Assembly (NCBI GenBank): GCA_035693165.1
Contig: DASSGZ010000537.1
Coordinates: forward strand, 1-23,927
Source: JAICKM01 sp035693165
GTDB lineage: Bacteria > Chloroflexota > Chloroflexia > QHBQ01 > JAICKM01
Direction of reading: 5' to 3'
Length of the DNA stretch: 23,927 nucleotides
Position 1 is the stretch's first letter. Each line of letters starts with the position of its first letter. Under the pieces are notes generated by a model. The model was given only the letters and a program-made list of their open reading frames with translations. It was not told the DNA's origin and did no database searches. The position numbers and the translations under genes were made by a program. Positions 6,379 through 12,439 of this stretch are shown piece after piece.

Positions 6379-6609
6379 CTAGCAACCAGGCAATCCCGCT
6401 GGCCGACCGCGATAGATGGCTCGCGCCGCCGGCGTCTGAAGTATCCTCGGGTGCGTTATCTCGCCTGTTAGTGGGGAAGGGACAGCTTTGTCGACGATGC
6501 CAATCGCGGGGCCACCGCCCGGCCCCAGTACGGCGCCGCCGATGGGAATACCGCCCCGACTCCCTGCGGGAGCCGCGGAGAGCACAGCCATCGCTTCGCA
6601 AGCATTCAT
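6379..6609 (-). pseudogene. Probable cytosine/nucleoside deaminase relic
   Basis: This 76-codon frame starts with a good ribosome site (AAGGAG, 8 bases before the ATG at 6609), so the start of a real gene seems preserved. It reads EAMAVLSAAPAGSRGGIPIGG, then AIGIVDKAVPSPLTGEIT and AARAIYRGR. In yeast-type cytosine deaminases as I remember them, a GGVPIGG motif is followed about 30 residues later by HGEI and about 15 residues after that by VY. Here the spacing is similar, but the zinc-binding histidine of HGE is replaced (TGE) and the later PCxxC part is absent. It is most likely a decayed, truncated deaminase, although a small unrelated protein remains possible. It lies between the second response-regulator-like box and gap. 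Confidence 0.42.
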
Positions 6610-6831
6610 CTCATTTGCTCCTTCTGTTTACTCGAAGGCCCAAGACCGGGATAGGTAGCGATTCTTCTTCGCCGGCGAGGACGCTGCCCCTGTCACTTGC
6701 GCGCGCTGCCCTGGGCCGGCCACCGCGCGGACCGCCACACGGACGGGCAATACACAAACGTATCACCCATGCGCCCACTGCGGCAGCGCATCGGAACCCG
6801 CCTGGTGGTCGCCTTGCACATCTCTATTTGA
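6610..6831 (-). other. Presumed 5' leader, no gene seen
   Basis: This stretch lies between the promoter-like element and the deaminase relic. I see no coding frame with family similarity on either strand. The plus-strand frame 6471-6851 is arginine- and proline-rich and has no ribosome site. No strong hairpin was noticed. It is best read as an untranslated leader of about 215 bases. Confidence 0.4.
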
Positions 6832-6896
6832 ATTTTACCCCCGCTCTTTGAAGGTTAAGCGAAGAGGGGGTTAAGGTTCTGTTAAGATTGGCCCGG
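6832..6896 (-). promoter_or_regulatory. Response-regulator-like box (copy 2) with -10, upstream of the gap-usp unit
   Basis: On the minus strand, 6889-6870 reads AATCTTAACAGAACCTTAAC, matching 18 of 20 bases of the copy near 3750. A third half-site, CTTAACCT, lies 16 bases further on (6859-6852), and a -10-like TAAAAT is at 6837-6832, 16 bases beyond its CTTAAC. The conserved block extends to CCGGGC at 6896. The direction of transcription fits the relic-gap-usp series. The opposite side carries the AraC relic, so plus-strand use is also possible. The resemblance to PhoB/SphR boxes is by half-site and 11-bp period. Confidence 0.5.
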
Positions 6897-7372
6897 AGCA
6901 GCAGCTATTCCGGCATGGCCTGGCGGACGCCGGCGCACCTGCTGATCGATGAGATTTTGATCCGGCTGCTGCGCAGTGCTATTGAGGGCCCGGTGGTCGA
7001 GATCGGTCATGCGGAATCCAGCGCGGCCAGAGTCGCGGAAGCCGTAGAGTGGATGCGCACCAATTTCGCCCAGCCCATGAACATCGCGGACCTGGCCGAG
7101 TTGGTGCATATGAGGGTGTCCTCGTTCCACCAGCACTGCCAGGCGGTCGCGTTGATGAGTCCCTTGCAGTTCCAGAAGGTGCTGCGGCTGCAGGAGGCGC
7201 GGCGGTTGATGATCGTGCCGATGATGGTTGTCGGGCGGCGAGCCGGAAGGTGGGGTATCTCAGCGTGTCGCAGTTTAGTCGAGAATACAACCGCTTCTTC
7301 GGGCATGCGCCAAGCCGGGACATCGCCAGGCGGCGGGAACAAGGCGTTGCAGCAGCCGCCGCTGCTCAGTAA
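6897..7372 (+). pseudogene. AraC-family regulator relic (5'-truncated, frameshifted)
   Basis: The first frame reads RTPAHLLIDEILIRLLR, then AVEWMRTNFAQPMNIADLAE and FHQHCQAVALMSPLQFQK followed by LRLQEARRLM. This is the end of an AraC N-terminal domain plus the first helix-turn-helix. The continuation, RKVGYLSVSQFSREYNRFFG and HAPSRDIARRRE (the second helix-turn-helix), is in another frame and ends at 7372. The frame change falls within about 7207-7245. The sensory N-terminal domain is missing, because the similarity begins right after the conserved box at 6870-6896. Apart from the frame change, the two DNA-binding helices look little degraded, which suggests recent inactivation. A sequencing indel or programmed shift is less likely given the missing 5' end. 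Confidence 0.72.
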
Positions 7373-7763
7373 GCGGATCAGGCACATGGCGCCTTGCGTT
7401 CGGATAACGGACCTTTCGCGCACTCCAGCATCAGTGAGTAGAGCGACCTCGTTGTAGTATTTACGCTAAAACGGGATACCGCAGTGGGCGCTAAAGGCCT
7501 TGTGACAGCCTGGGCCGCCGGAGATCGCTCTTCCGGGCCGTTTTTGTGCCGCTGCGCACCCAAGAACACGACTTCCGGCTCTGCTACAGGATGATCTCTA
7601 TGGCCTGTCCGCCTCATCGCCTATACTCCTGCGTGTGCGATGGTAAGCAGCAACATGGAGTGGGGTCCGATAGTACCATCCTCCTGTTACATGATGAGGC
7701 GGCGGCTCGGTCCATAATGCTGGGGGTATGCGCTGCCCCGGCAGGGAGCAAGGTTGATCCCGC
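7373..7763. other. Intergenic region of about 390 bases, no gene seen
   Basis: Frames of 60-80 codons on both strands show no family features and no ribosome sites. A terminator-like hairpin is at 7513-7545. A -10-like CATAAT (7713-7718) lies 45 bases before the MFS start, but no good -35 is found at the right distance. Confidence 0.4.
7513..7545 (+). terminator. Possible rho-independent terminator
   Basis: A CCGGA/TCCGG stem (7518-7522 with 7532-7536) has a 9-base loop and can extend through GGC/GCC pairs with small bulges. It is followed by CCG and five T residues (7541-7545). The stem is imperfect and the T-run is a few bases away, so the call is weak. It would end transcription from the AraC relic side before the MFS gene. 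Confidence 0.35.
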
Positions 7764-9047
7764 GTGAACGAAACCCTCACGGAAGCCGAAGCCGCGCGTC
7801 CCGCCCCCTTGGCGCGGGAACGCATTTACCGGCGCAATTTCGGCTTCTTCCTCACCGACGGCATCTTATTCATGCTGGCCATCGGCCTGATCGGCAGCAC
7901 GACGGTAATCCCCGACTTTGTCCGCCGCCTGACTGACTCGCAAGTCTTGATCGGCCTATCCGGTAATCTGTTTGAACTGGGCTGGACACTGCCGCAGTTG
8001 TTCATCGCCCGCGTGATCGTCCGCGCGGGGCGCAAAAAGTGGTGGTTTGTGGGACCCAATCTTCCGGTGCGCTGCGTCATCTTGCTGTTCGCCGGGCTGA
8101 TCCTGCTTCTCGGTCCCACCCGCCCAGAGGTCCTCTTGCTCGCCTTTTTCGTCTGCTACGGCCTGGCGGCGCTGGGCGATGGGCTCGTCGGTGTGCCCTG
8201 GGCCGATCTGGCCGGCAGCAGCCTCGACCAGCGCTGGCGGGCGCGCCTGTTTGGGGTGCAGAATGCGGTCACCGGGGTGCTCTTACTAGGGTTCGCCCCC
8301 CTGCTCGCACTGATCCTCGGGCGGCTGGAATTTCCCGCGAATTATGCGCTGCTCTTTGGCCTCGCCGGCCTGCTATTCGCCCTCTCCAGCGTGCCCATGT
8401 TGTTTATCCAGGAGCTGCCCGGCGCGCACGCGCAAACGACAATTCCGCCATTGAGCGAATTTCTCCCGGACCTGGGGTGGGTGCTGCGCACAGACGGCCC
8501 GTTTCGCGCGATCGTGCTGACCCGCATGCTCACCAGCCTGTTGGCGATGGCCGGCCCGTTTTACATCGGCTTCGCGACCGGGCCGCTGGCGCTGTCCAGC
8601 GACGTGGCGGTACCGACGCTACTGGCCGTGCAGACCGTGGGCAGTATCGGCGGGGCGCTGGGGTACATCTGGTTAGGAGCACACAAAAATGTGCTGTATA
8701 TGCGCCTGGCGTTGGGGGGCGCGCTGCTCTTGCCGGCCGGCGCGCTGCTGGCCGCGTGGGTGGGGCCGCTGCCGCTGTATATAGGGTTTCTGCTGTCGGG
8801 GCCGGCACTGAGCAACCTGTTCTTCAGCTATCAGAATTGGGTGGTGAGCTATGCCCCGCCGGAGCGCCGCCCGCTCTATGCCGGGCTGTTCAACACCCTC
8901 TCGGCCGGGGCAACGCTGGCCGCCCCGCTGATCGGCGGCACGCTGGCCGAGCGGCTGGGGTACGAGCCATTATTCGCGGTGGCGTGGCTCATGGGGTTGG
9001 CAGCCCTATTCATGACCCTCCGCTATCTGGGGGACAGGAGCAAATAG
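7764..9047 (+). CDS. Major facilitator superfamily transporter
   Basis: This 427-residue protein has about 11-12 hydrophobic segments across its whole length, beginning with FGFFLTDGILFMLAIGLIGS. A charged loop, ARVIVRAGRKKWW, lies between early helices where MFS proteins carry their loop 2-3 basic motif. A central hydrophilic loop, ELPGAHAQTTIPPLSEFLPD (about residues 217-236), separates two halves. The second half has RMLTSLLAMAGPFYIGFATG and YAGLFNTLSAGATLAAPLIGG. The start is GTG at 7764, with an AAGG-containing weak ribosome site about 10 bases upstream. The next in-frame Met would cut into helix 1. The gene points toward the minus-strand mutarotase gene and lies next to the fucose genes, so a sugar or sugar-derivative substrate is possible but not shown. 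Confidence 0.85.
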   Translation: MNETLTEAEAARPAPLARERIYRRNFGFFLTDGILFMLAIGLIGSTTVIPDFVRRLTDSQVLIGLSGNLFELGWTLPQLFIARVIVRAGRKKWWFVGPNLPVRCVILLFAGLILLLGPTRPEVLLLAFFVCYGLAALGDGLVGVPWADLAGSSLDQRWRARLFGVQNAVTGVLLLGFAPLLALILGRLEFPANYALLFGLAGLLFALSSVPMLFIQELPGAHAQTTIPPLSEFLPDLGWVLRTDGPFRAIVLTRMLTSLLAMAGPFYIGFATGPLALSSDVAVPTLLAVQTVGSIGGALGYIWLGAHKNVLYMRLALGGALLLPAGALLAAWVGPLPLYIGFLLSGPALSNLFFSYQNWVVSYAPPERRPLYAGLFNTLSAGATLAAPLIGGTLAERLGYEPLFAVAWLMGLAALFMTLRYLGDRSK

Positions 9048-9160
9048 AAGACGAGCGCAAACATCCTCCAGGGTGCGGATTTAGAGGGCGGATCCCGGTC
9101 ATCTCGCCCGATGCCACATTGACCATCGCTGAGAGCCGCCCGGCCCAGCGAGTGCGGCAA

Positions 9161-9592
9161 TCACTCCGTGGCCGGCCCAGGATGCACCACGCCGATAGTC
9201 AGCAGAATATTGGCATAAACACGCTGCTCGCCGGTGGCGACCAGCAAGGCTACGCTCTCATCCCTGGCGGCGGCGTAAAAGGCGAAGCGATCCAGCGCTT
9301 GTAACTCCAGTTCGGGCGGCAGCAAGGCGCGGAACTCGGCAAAGATGGCCGGTTCGTCGCCCGGCGGCATCATCACGGCGGCCGCCTCAATCGGGATCGC
9401 CGGCACCAGCGCGTCCAGCACGGCGGTGACCGGCACCAGGCCAGGGCTGAGATTGAGGAATACCTGCCGGGCCTGCGGCCCGACTGCGGTGGCGAACGGG
9501 TAGTTGCCGTCGGCGATCAGTATCTTGCTGCCATGCCCCGCCCGGCCCAGGGCTTCCAGTATCTGCGGGTGAATGAGCTTCCCCTTGAGCAT
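9161..9592 (-). CDS. fucU: RbsD/FucU family sugar mutarotase (probable L-fucose mutarotase)
   Basis: This 143-residue protein opens with MLKGKLIHPQILEALGRAGH and ILIADGNYPFA, the RbsD/FucU pattern. The conserved histidine of GRAGHG and the ADGNYP motif resemble FucU (ADAN) more than RbsD. Further conserved parts are PIEAAAVMMPPG and the C-terminal ERYAFYAAAR-like stretch (here DRFAFYAAAR), GEQRVYANILL. Family members interconvert alpha and beta anomers of sugars such as fucose and ribose in the cytosol. Longer frames reach 9730, but the ATG at 9592 has GGAAGGAG 8 bases upstream and begins at the family's N-terminus. It is the last gene of the minus-strand arm led by the LacI gene at 11977. 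A decayed kinase stretch lies directly before it. The nearby fucose isomerase supports the fucose assignment. Confidence 0.85.
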   Translation of the reverse strand: MLKGKLIHPQILEALGRAGHGSKILIADGNYPFATAVGPQARQVFLNLSPGLVPVTAVLDALVPAIPIEAAAVMMPPGDEPAIFAEFRALLPPELELQALDRFAFYAAARDESVALLVATGEQRVYANILLTIGVVHPGPATE

Positions 9593-9614
9593 GTGCGCTA
9601 CTCCTTCCCGAATA

Positions 9615-9779
9615 TGGCCGCACCGGCACCTGTGCCGGTACACGCTCGAAGTCTGCGCGGCTGAACTGCCCGGCGCCTGCTGTGAGCGCGTTGGCGGTGC
9701 CGGCGGCCACACCATACCGCGCCGCCTCAAACGGCGCTATTTTATGCGTCAGTCTATACGCCGGTCCGGCTAGCAGGCC
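9615..9779 (-). pseudogene. 3' fragment of a PfkB-family sugar kinase
   Basis: The frame reads GLLAGPAYRLTH, EAARYGVAAGTANALTAGAG and FSRADFERV. This matches the end of PfkB-family kinases, where a GD-led helix with xLAGL is followed by a GVAAGxxNALxxGAG segment. The catalytic GAGD part and all upstream sequence are absent. It is fused out of frame to a different kinase start at 9868. The frame then runs on without a stop across the mutarotase start, so the natural end is also lost. Confidence 0.6.
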
Positions 9780-9868
9780 GTCGCGCGAGCCAGGTGCCGG
9801 GCTGGATCAACACTCCAGAGCACCATCTTGGTGTTGGGCGTGCCGTTATCGACGGTGATAATCCACAT
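9770..9868 (-). pseudogene. 5' fragment of a 2-dehydro-3-deoxygalactonokinase-like gene
   Basis: The ATG at 9868 lies 10 bases downstream of the aldo/keto reductase stop and has a GAGG ribosome site 8 bases upstream, so a genuine gene began here. The 32-residue product, MWIITVDNGTPNTKMVLWS and so on, resembles the DgoK phosphate-binding start (ITVDTGTTNTR). It stops at TAG 9772-9770, where the sequence passes into the PfkB-like fragment in another frame. A deletion that joined two neighbouring kinase genes explains this best. The match is short, so the family call is moderate. Confidence 0.55.
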
Positions 9869-9877
9869 TGAGCGACC

Positions 9878-10924
9878 TCACGGCGGCGTGATCACGCCGT
9901 CGAGATCCCAGAGATCTTCCCAGTTCTGGCCTTCTTTCCAGAGAAAGACCTGGCCCTTGATCAGACGGCAGTTCTTATCGATGCGGGCGATAGCCTGCAT
10001 TTCCTCGTCGCTCAGGGCGGGGCTGACGGCAGCGCGCAGGTTGGCCAGATAGTTGGCGCGCCGGGTCGAGAAGGGGATCGGGGTCTGGCCGCGCTGGATC
10101 GCCCACTTGATGCAGAGCGCCGCCGGGTGCATGCCGTGGCGCGTGGCAATCTCCCGGATGACCGGGTCTTCGGTGTCCACCGTGTCACCGGGCGTGCGGT
10201 CGCGCTCCGGGCGGTTAGGCGACCCGATAGGGGAGTAGCCGATCGGTTCGATGCCATGGGCGCGGACGTAGGCGAACAGTTCGGGCTGCTGGAAGTGCGG
10301 GTGTAGCTCCATCTCGTTGGCGCCCGGCTGGATCCGGGCGTCGCGCAAGAGCAGTTCCAGCTTGGGGATGGTCATGTTGGAGGTGCCGATATGGCGCACC
10401 AGGCCCATAGCGACCAGCTTTTCCATCTCGCGCCAGGTCGCCATGTAATCTGCGTGAATATAGGGGCGCGCGCCGTGGGTGCGCGCGGTGACGGCTACAC
10501 CCGGATCGTGGTGATTGGGGAAGGGCCAATGCACCAGATAGAGGTCGAGGTAGTCCAGCCCCAGGTCGGCCAGCGATTGGCGACAGGCCGGGATAACGTC
10601 TGCAGGGGCGTGCTGGTTGTTCCAGAGTTTCGAGGTGATCCAGAGTTCGTCGCGCGGGAGCCCGCCGGCCATGATACGGCCCAGCGCCGCGCCGATCTCC
10701 TTTTCATTGCCGTATACGGCGGCGCAGTCAATATGGCGATAGCCAACCGCCACGGCGCCGGCAACGGCCGCGGCCACCTGCTCGGCGGGCACATGGTCCG
10801 AGCCAAAGGTGCCTAGCCCAATCGCCGGCATCTTCGCGCCGCTGCTGAACACGCGCTGGGGCACACGGCGCGGGTCTACGCCGTCCGCCGCAACCGCGAA
10901 GCGGGCCGGATCCTGCTCGGTCAT
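9878..10924 (-). CDS. Aldo/keto reductase
   Basis: This 348-residue cytosolic NADP(H)-dependent oxidoreductase has an (alpha/beta)8 barrel. The family tetrad is complete: D66 and Y71 in HIDCAAVYGNE, K99 in WITSKLWN and H132 in YLVHWPFP. The signature GLGTFGSD lies near residue 37, LGLDYLDLYLVHW follows, and RHIGTSNMTIPKLE and ANEMELHP complete the usual set. The cofactor-site region reads IKWAIQRGQTPIPFSTRR. The ATG at 10924 follows GGGAGGG. It is 33 bases downstream of the LacI gene and clearly in the same unit. In a fucose locus it could reduce the L-lactaldehyde formed by the aldolase, or oxidise or reduce the sugar itself. This is inference from context. The next gene on the strand is a kinase relic. 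Confidence 0.9.
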   Translation of the reverse strand: MTEQDPARFAVAADGVDPRRVPQRVFSSGAKMPAIGLGTFGSDHVPAEQVAAAVAGAVAVGYRHIDCAAVYGNEKEIGAALGRIMAGGLPRDELWITSKLWNNQHAPADVIPACRQSLADLGLDYLDLYLVHWPFPNHHDPGVAVTARTHGARPYIHADYMATWREMEKLVAMGLVRHIGTSNMTIPKLELLLRDARIQPGANEMELHPHFQQPELFAYVRAHGIEPIGYSPIGSPNRPERDRTPGDTVDTEDPVIREIATRHGMHPAALCIKWAIQRGQTPIPFSTRRANYLANLRAAVSPALSDEEMQAIARIDKNCRLIKGQVFLWKEGQNWEDLWDLDGVITPP

Positions 10925-10957
10925 AAGCTACCCTCCCTCTCCCGCTGTTGCGGGCAC

Positions 10958-11977
10958 TCACGTAACTCCGGGGCGGGGGCGCGACGATCCGCGCACGACC
11001 AGCTCGGGGTCCAAAACGATCTCCTGCCTGCTACCCTGGCCGCTGTTGTCGAGGCGCTGGAACAGGCGCAGCGCGGCAGTGCGTCCTAACTCATACACCG
11101 GCTGGGTTACCACAGTCAGCGAGATGGTGCCGAGCCCGGCCCATGGCACCTCATCATAGCCGACTACGCCCACATCGTCGGGTACACGCAGGCCACGGGC
11201 GTAGATGGCGTTCAGGGCGCCCAGGGTTTGCAGGTTGTTGCCGACAAAGAGGGCGTCGATGGCCGGCTTGATGTCGAGTAGTTGTGCGGCAAGCTCACCG
11301 CCGCAGGTAACTGTAAACGGGCCGCAGCGTTCCAGCGCCGGGTCGAGGGCCAGCCCCGCCTGCTGCACGGCCTGGCGGTAGCCTGCCAGCCGCTCGCGCC
11401 CGGTGGTCAAATTGGCTGGGCCGGTGATAACACCGATGCGGCGGTAACCGTTGGCGATCAGGTGCGCCACCGCCTCCCGTGCGCCGCGCAAGTTGTCCAC
11501 GAGCACGGCGTCGATGCCCCGGTTCTTGAGCCGGCGATCCACCGCGATGATCGGCACCCGGCGCTCGGCAAAACGGCGCAGCGTCTCCTCGGACAATTGC
11601 TCGCGCGTAGGCACGATGATCGCTCCGGCGACGCGCTCGGCGTCGAGCACGTCCAGGTATTGCTGTTCGCGCTGCGGGCTCTCGCTGGAGTTGCAGAGGA
11701 TCAAACTATATTCGTGGCGCAGCGCCTCATCCTCCACGCCACGAATCAGCGCCATGAAAAAGGGATTCTGGATATCGGAGACCAGCAGGCCGATGATGCG
11801 CGATTTGTTGCCCCGTAGCGAACGGGCCGCCGGGTTGGGGCGGTAGGAGAGGGCTGCCACGGCGACCTCGACGCGCCGGCGCACCTCGGCGTTCACCCGG
11901 GTGTTGCCGTTGAGCACCCGCGAGACGGTGGAAATCGACACCCCCGCCTGTTTGGCGACATCCTCGATCGTAACCAT
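10958..11977 (-). CDS. LacI-family transcriptional regulator (left arm)
   Basis: This 339-residue repressor has an N-terminal LacI helix-turn-helix (MVTIEDVAKQAGVSISTVSR, then VLNGNTRV) and hinge helix NPAARSLRGNK at about residues 48-58. A periplasmic-binding-protein-like sugar domain follows, starting IIGLLVSDIQNPFFMALIRG, with DRRLKNRGIDAV, NGYRRIGVITGP and the end region YDEVPWAGLGTISLTVVTQP. It shows the normal family length and no missing part. A promoter with TTGACA-17-TATAGT (12109-12081) lies upstream and a dyad, GGGAAAACGTTCCC, lies between promoter and start, so autorepression is likely. The ribosome site is weak (AGGG). It heads the unit with the aldo/keto reductase and mutarotase and is divergent from a second LacI gene. 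The effector sugar is unknown, probably fucose or a related aldose. Confidence 0.93.
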   Translation of the reverse strand: MVTIEDVAKQAGVSISTVSRVLNGNTRVNAEVRRRVEVAVAALSYRPNPAARSLRGNKSRIIGLLVSDIQNPFFMALIRGVEDEALRHEYSLILCNSSESPQREQQYLDVLDAERVAGAIIVPTREQLSEETLRRFAERRVPIIAVDRRLKNRGIDAVLVDNLRGAREAVAHLIANGYRRIGVITGPANLTTGRERLAGYRQAVQQAGLALDPALERCGPFTVTCGGELAAQLLDIKPAIDALFVGNNLQTLGALNAIYARGLRVPDDVGVVGYDEVPWAGLGTISLTVVTQPVYELGRTAALRLFQRLDNSGQGSRQEIVLDPELVVRGSSRPRPGVT

Positions 11978-12030
11978 AGCCGGCCCTGCCTGCTGAGAGT
12001 CTCTGCCCAGTCAACAAAGTTGCAAACACT

Positions 12031-12044
12031 GGGAAAACGTTCCC
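12031..12044. promoter_or_regulatory. LacI-type operator candidate 1
   Basis: GGGAAAACGTTCCC has 5-bp perfect arms (GGGAA/TTCCC) around an ACG-containing core, as in LacI-family sites with a central CG. It lies about 30-43 bases downstream of the presumed start of the left LacI transcript, a position suited to autorepression. A second imperfect dyad, CCCAGT(12006-12011)/ACTGGG(12028-12033), overlaps its edge. Confidence 0.5.
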
Positions 12045-12080
12045 TGAAAATCTACGAATCCGCCCCGGCAAGCCACGGCC

Positions 12081-12109
12081 ACTATACTGCCGCTGCTGCC
12101 CTTTGTCAA
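12081..12109 (-). promoter_or_regulatory. Sigma70-type promoter of the left LacI unit
   Basis: On the minus strand the -35 TTGACA (12109-12104) and the -10 TATAGT (12086-12081) are separated by exactly 17 bases. The start point should be near 12074, giving a leader of about 95 bases for the LacI gene at 11977. The -35 sits in ACCTATTGACAAA, which is repeated exactly at the opposite promoter. Confidence 0.75.
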
Positions 12110-12218
12110 TAGGTTTGTCAGCCGACTTAGCCGTCGTGGGCGAGAGCGTGCAGTAGTTGGAGAGGGATCGTGTGGCCTATGGACAGTTGCCCCCTACCTG
12201 CTCTGGTATGGCTCGCCA

Positions 12219-12233
12219 GGGAAACGGTTTCAC
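12219..12233. promoter_or_regulatory. LacI-type operator candidate 2
   Basis: GAAAC-G-GTTTC (12221-12231) is a perfect 5-bp dyad around one G, in the context GGGAAACGGTTTCACA. This resembles LacI/CcpA-class operators. It shares the GGGAAA half with candidate 1 and lies between the two divergent promoters. The spacing to candidate 1 is about 189 bases, which would allow repressor looping. The binding protein is inferred. Confidence 0.5.
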
Positions 12234-12322
12234 AAATAGTCGAGCGTGCTCGGTTGCCTCGTTATGCGCCGCTCGATAGCTGGAATCGCGCGGACCCTTG
12301 CACACTCCATCGTGTCGCCGGT

Positions 12323-12360
12323 GCCAGGGTAAATCAACTGCACTGGAATTTCACCCTGGC
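12323..12360. repeat. Inverted repeat upstream of the right-arm promoter
   Basis: GCCAGGGTAAAT (12323-12334) is complementary to ATTTCACCCTGGC (12348-12360) apart from one extra C, giving a 12-bp dyad with a 13-base loop. It ends 8 bases before the TTGACA -35 of the right arm. The position suits an activator or second regulator site. A transcript hairpin is the alternative. Confidence 0.5.
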
Positions 12361-12367
12361 GCACCTA

Positions 12368-12396
12368 TTGACAAACCGGTAAGGGTATGATAAGCT
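12368..12396 (+). promoter_or_regulatory. Promoter of the fucose operon
   Basis: A perfect -35 TTGACA (12368-12373) is followed after 17 bases by TAAGCT (12391-12396). The stronger-looking TATGAT (12386-12391) is only 12 bases away. The -10 is therefore uncertain. The surrounding ACCTATTGACAAA (12363-12375) is identical to the -35 region of the divergent promoter. The GTTAACAT operator repeats follow at once. Confidence 0.55.
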
Positions 12397-12404
12397 ATGA
12401 CAGC

Positions 12405-12426
12405 GTTAACATGGTAACGTTAACAT
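12405..12426. promoter_or_regulatory. Operator candidate of the right-arm LacI
   Basis: GTTAACAT occurs twice (12405-12412 and 12419-12426), 14 bases apart, and the centre contains the perfect 8-bp palindrome TAACGTTA (12415-12422) with a LacI-like central CG. It covers the start region just before the ATG at 12440, where a bound repressor would block initiation. The core differs from the GGGAAA-type sites nearby, which suggests the two LacI proteins recognise different operators. Confidence 0.6.
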
Positions 12427-12439
12427 AGCAGGGAGTGAT

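Noticed and set aside
8039..9304. 421-codon plus-strand frame overlapping the MFS gene
   Set aside because: It is Arg/Gly/Pro-rich out-of-frame reading of the transporter. The other frame shows membrane helices and a sensible start.
9622..9639. Perfect 8-bp dyad ACCGGCAC/GTGCCGGT as an operator
   Set aside because: It falls inside the PfkB-like relic, where it can be read as ordinary codons (V-P-A-Q-V-P-V), with no promoter nearby.
12170..12382. 70-codon plus-strand frame in the divergent control region
   Set aside because: It spans the promoter and operator sites, has no family features and would end inside the promoter.
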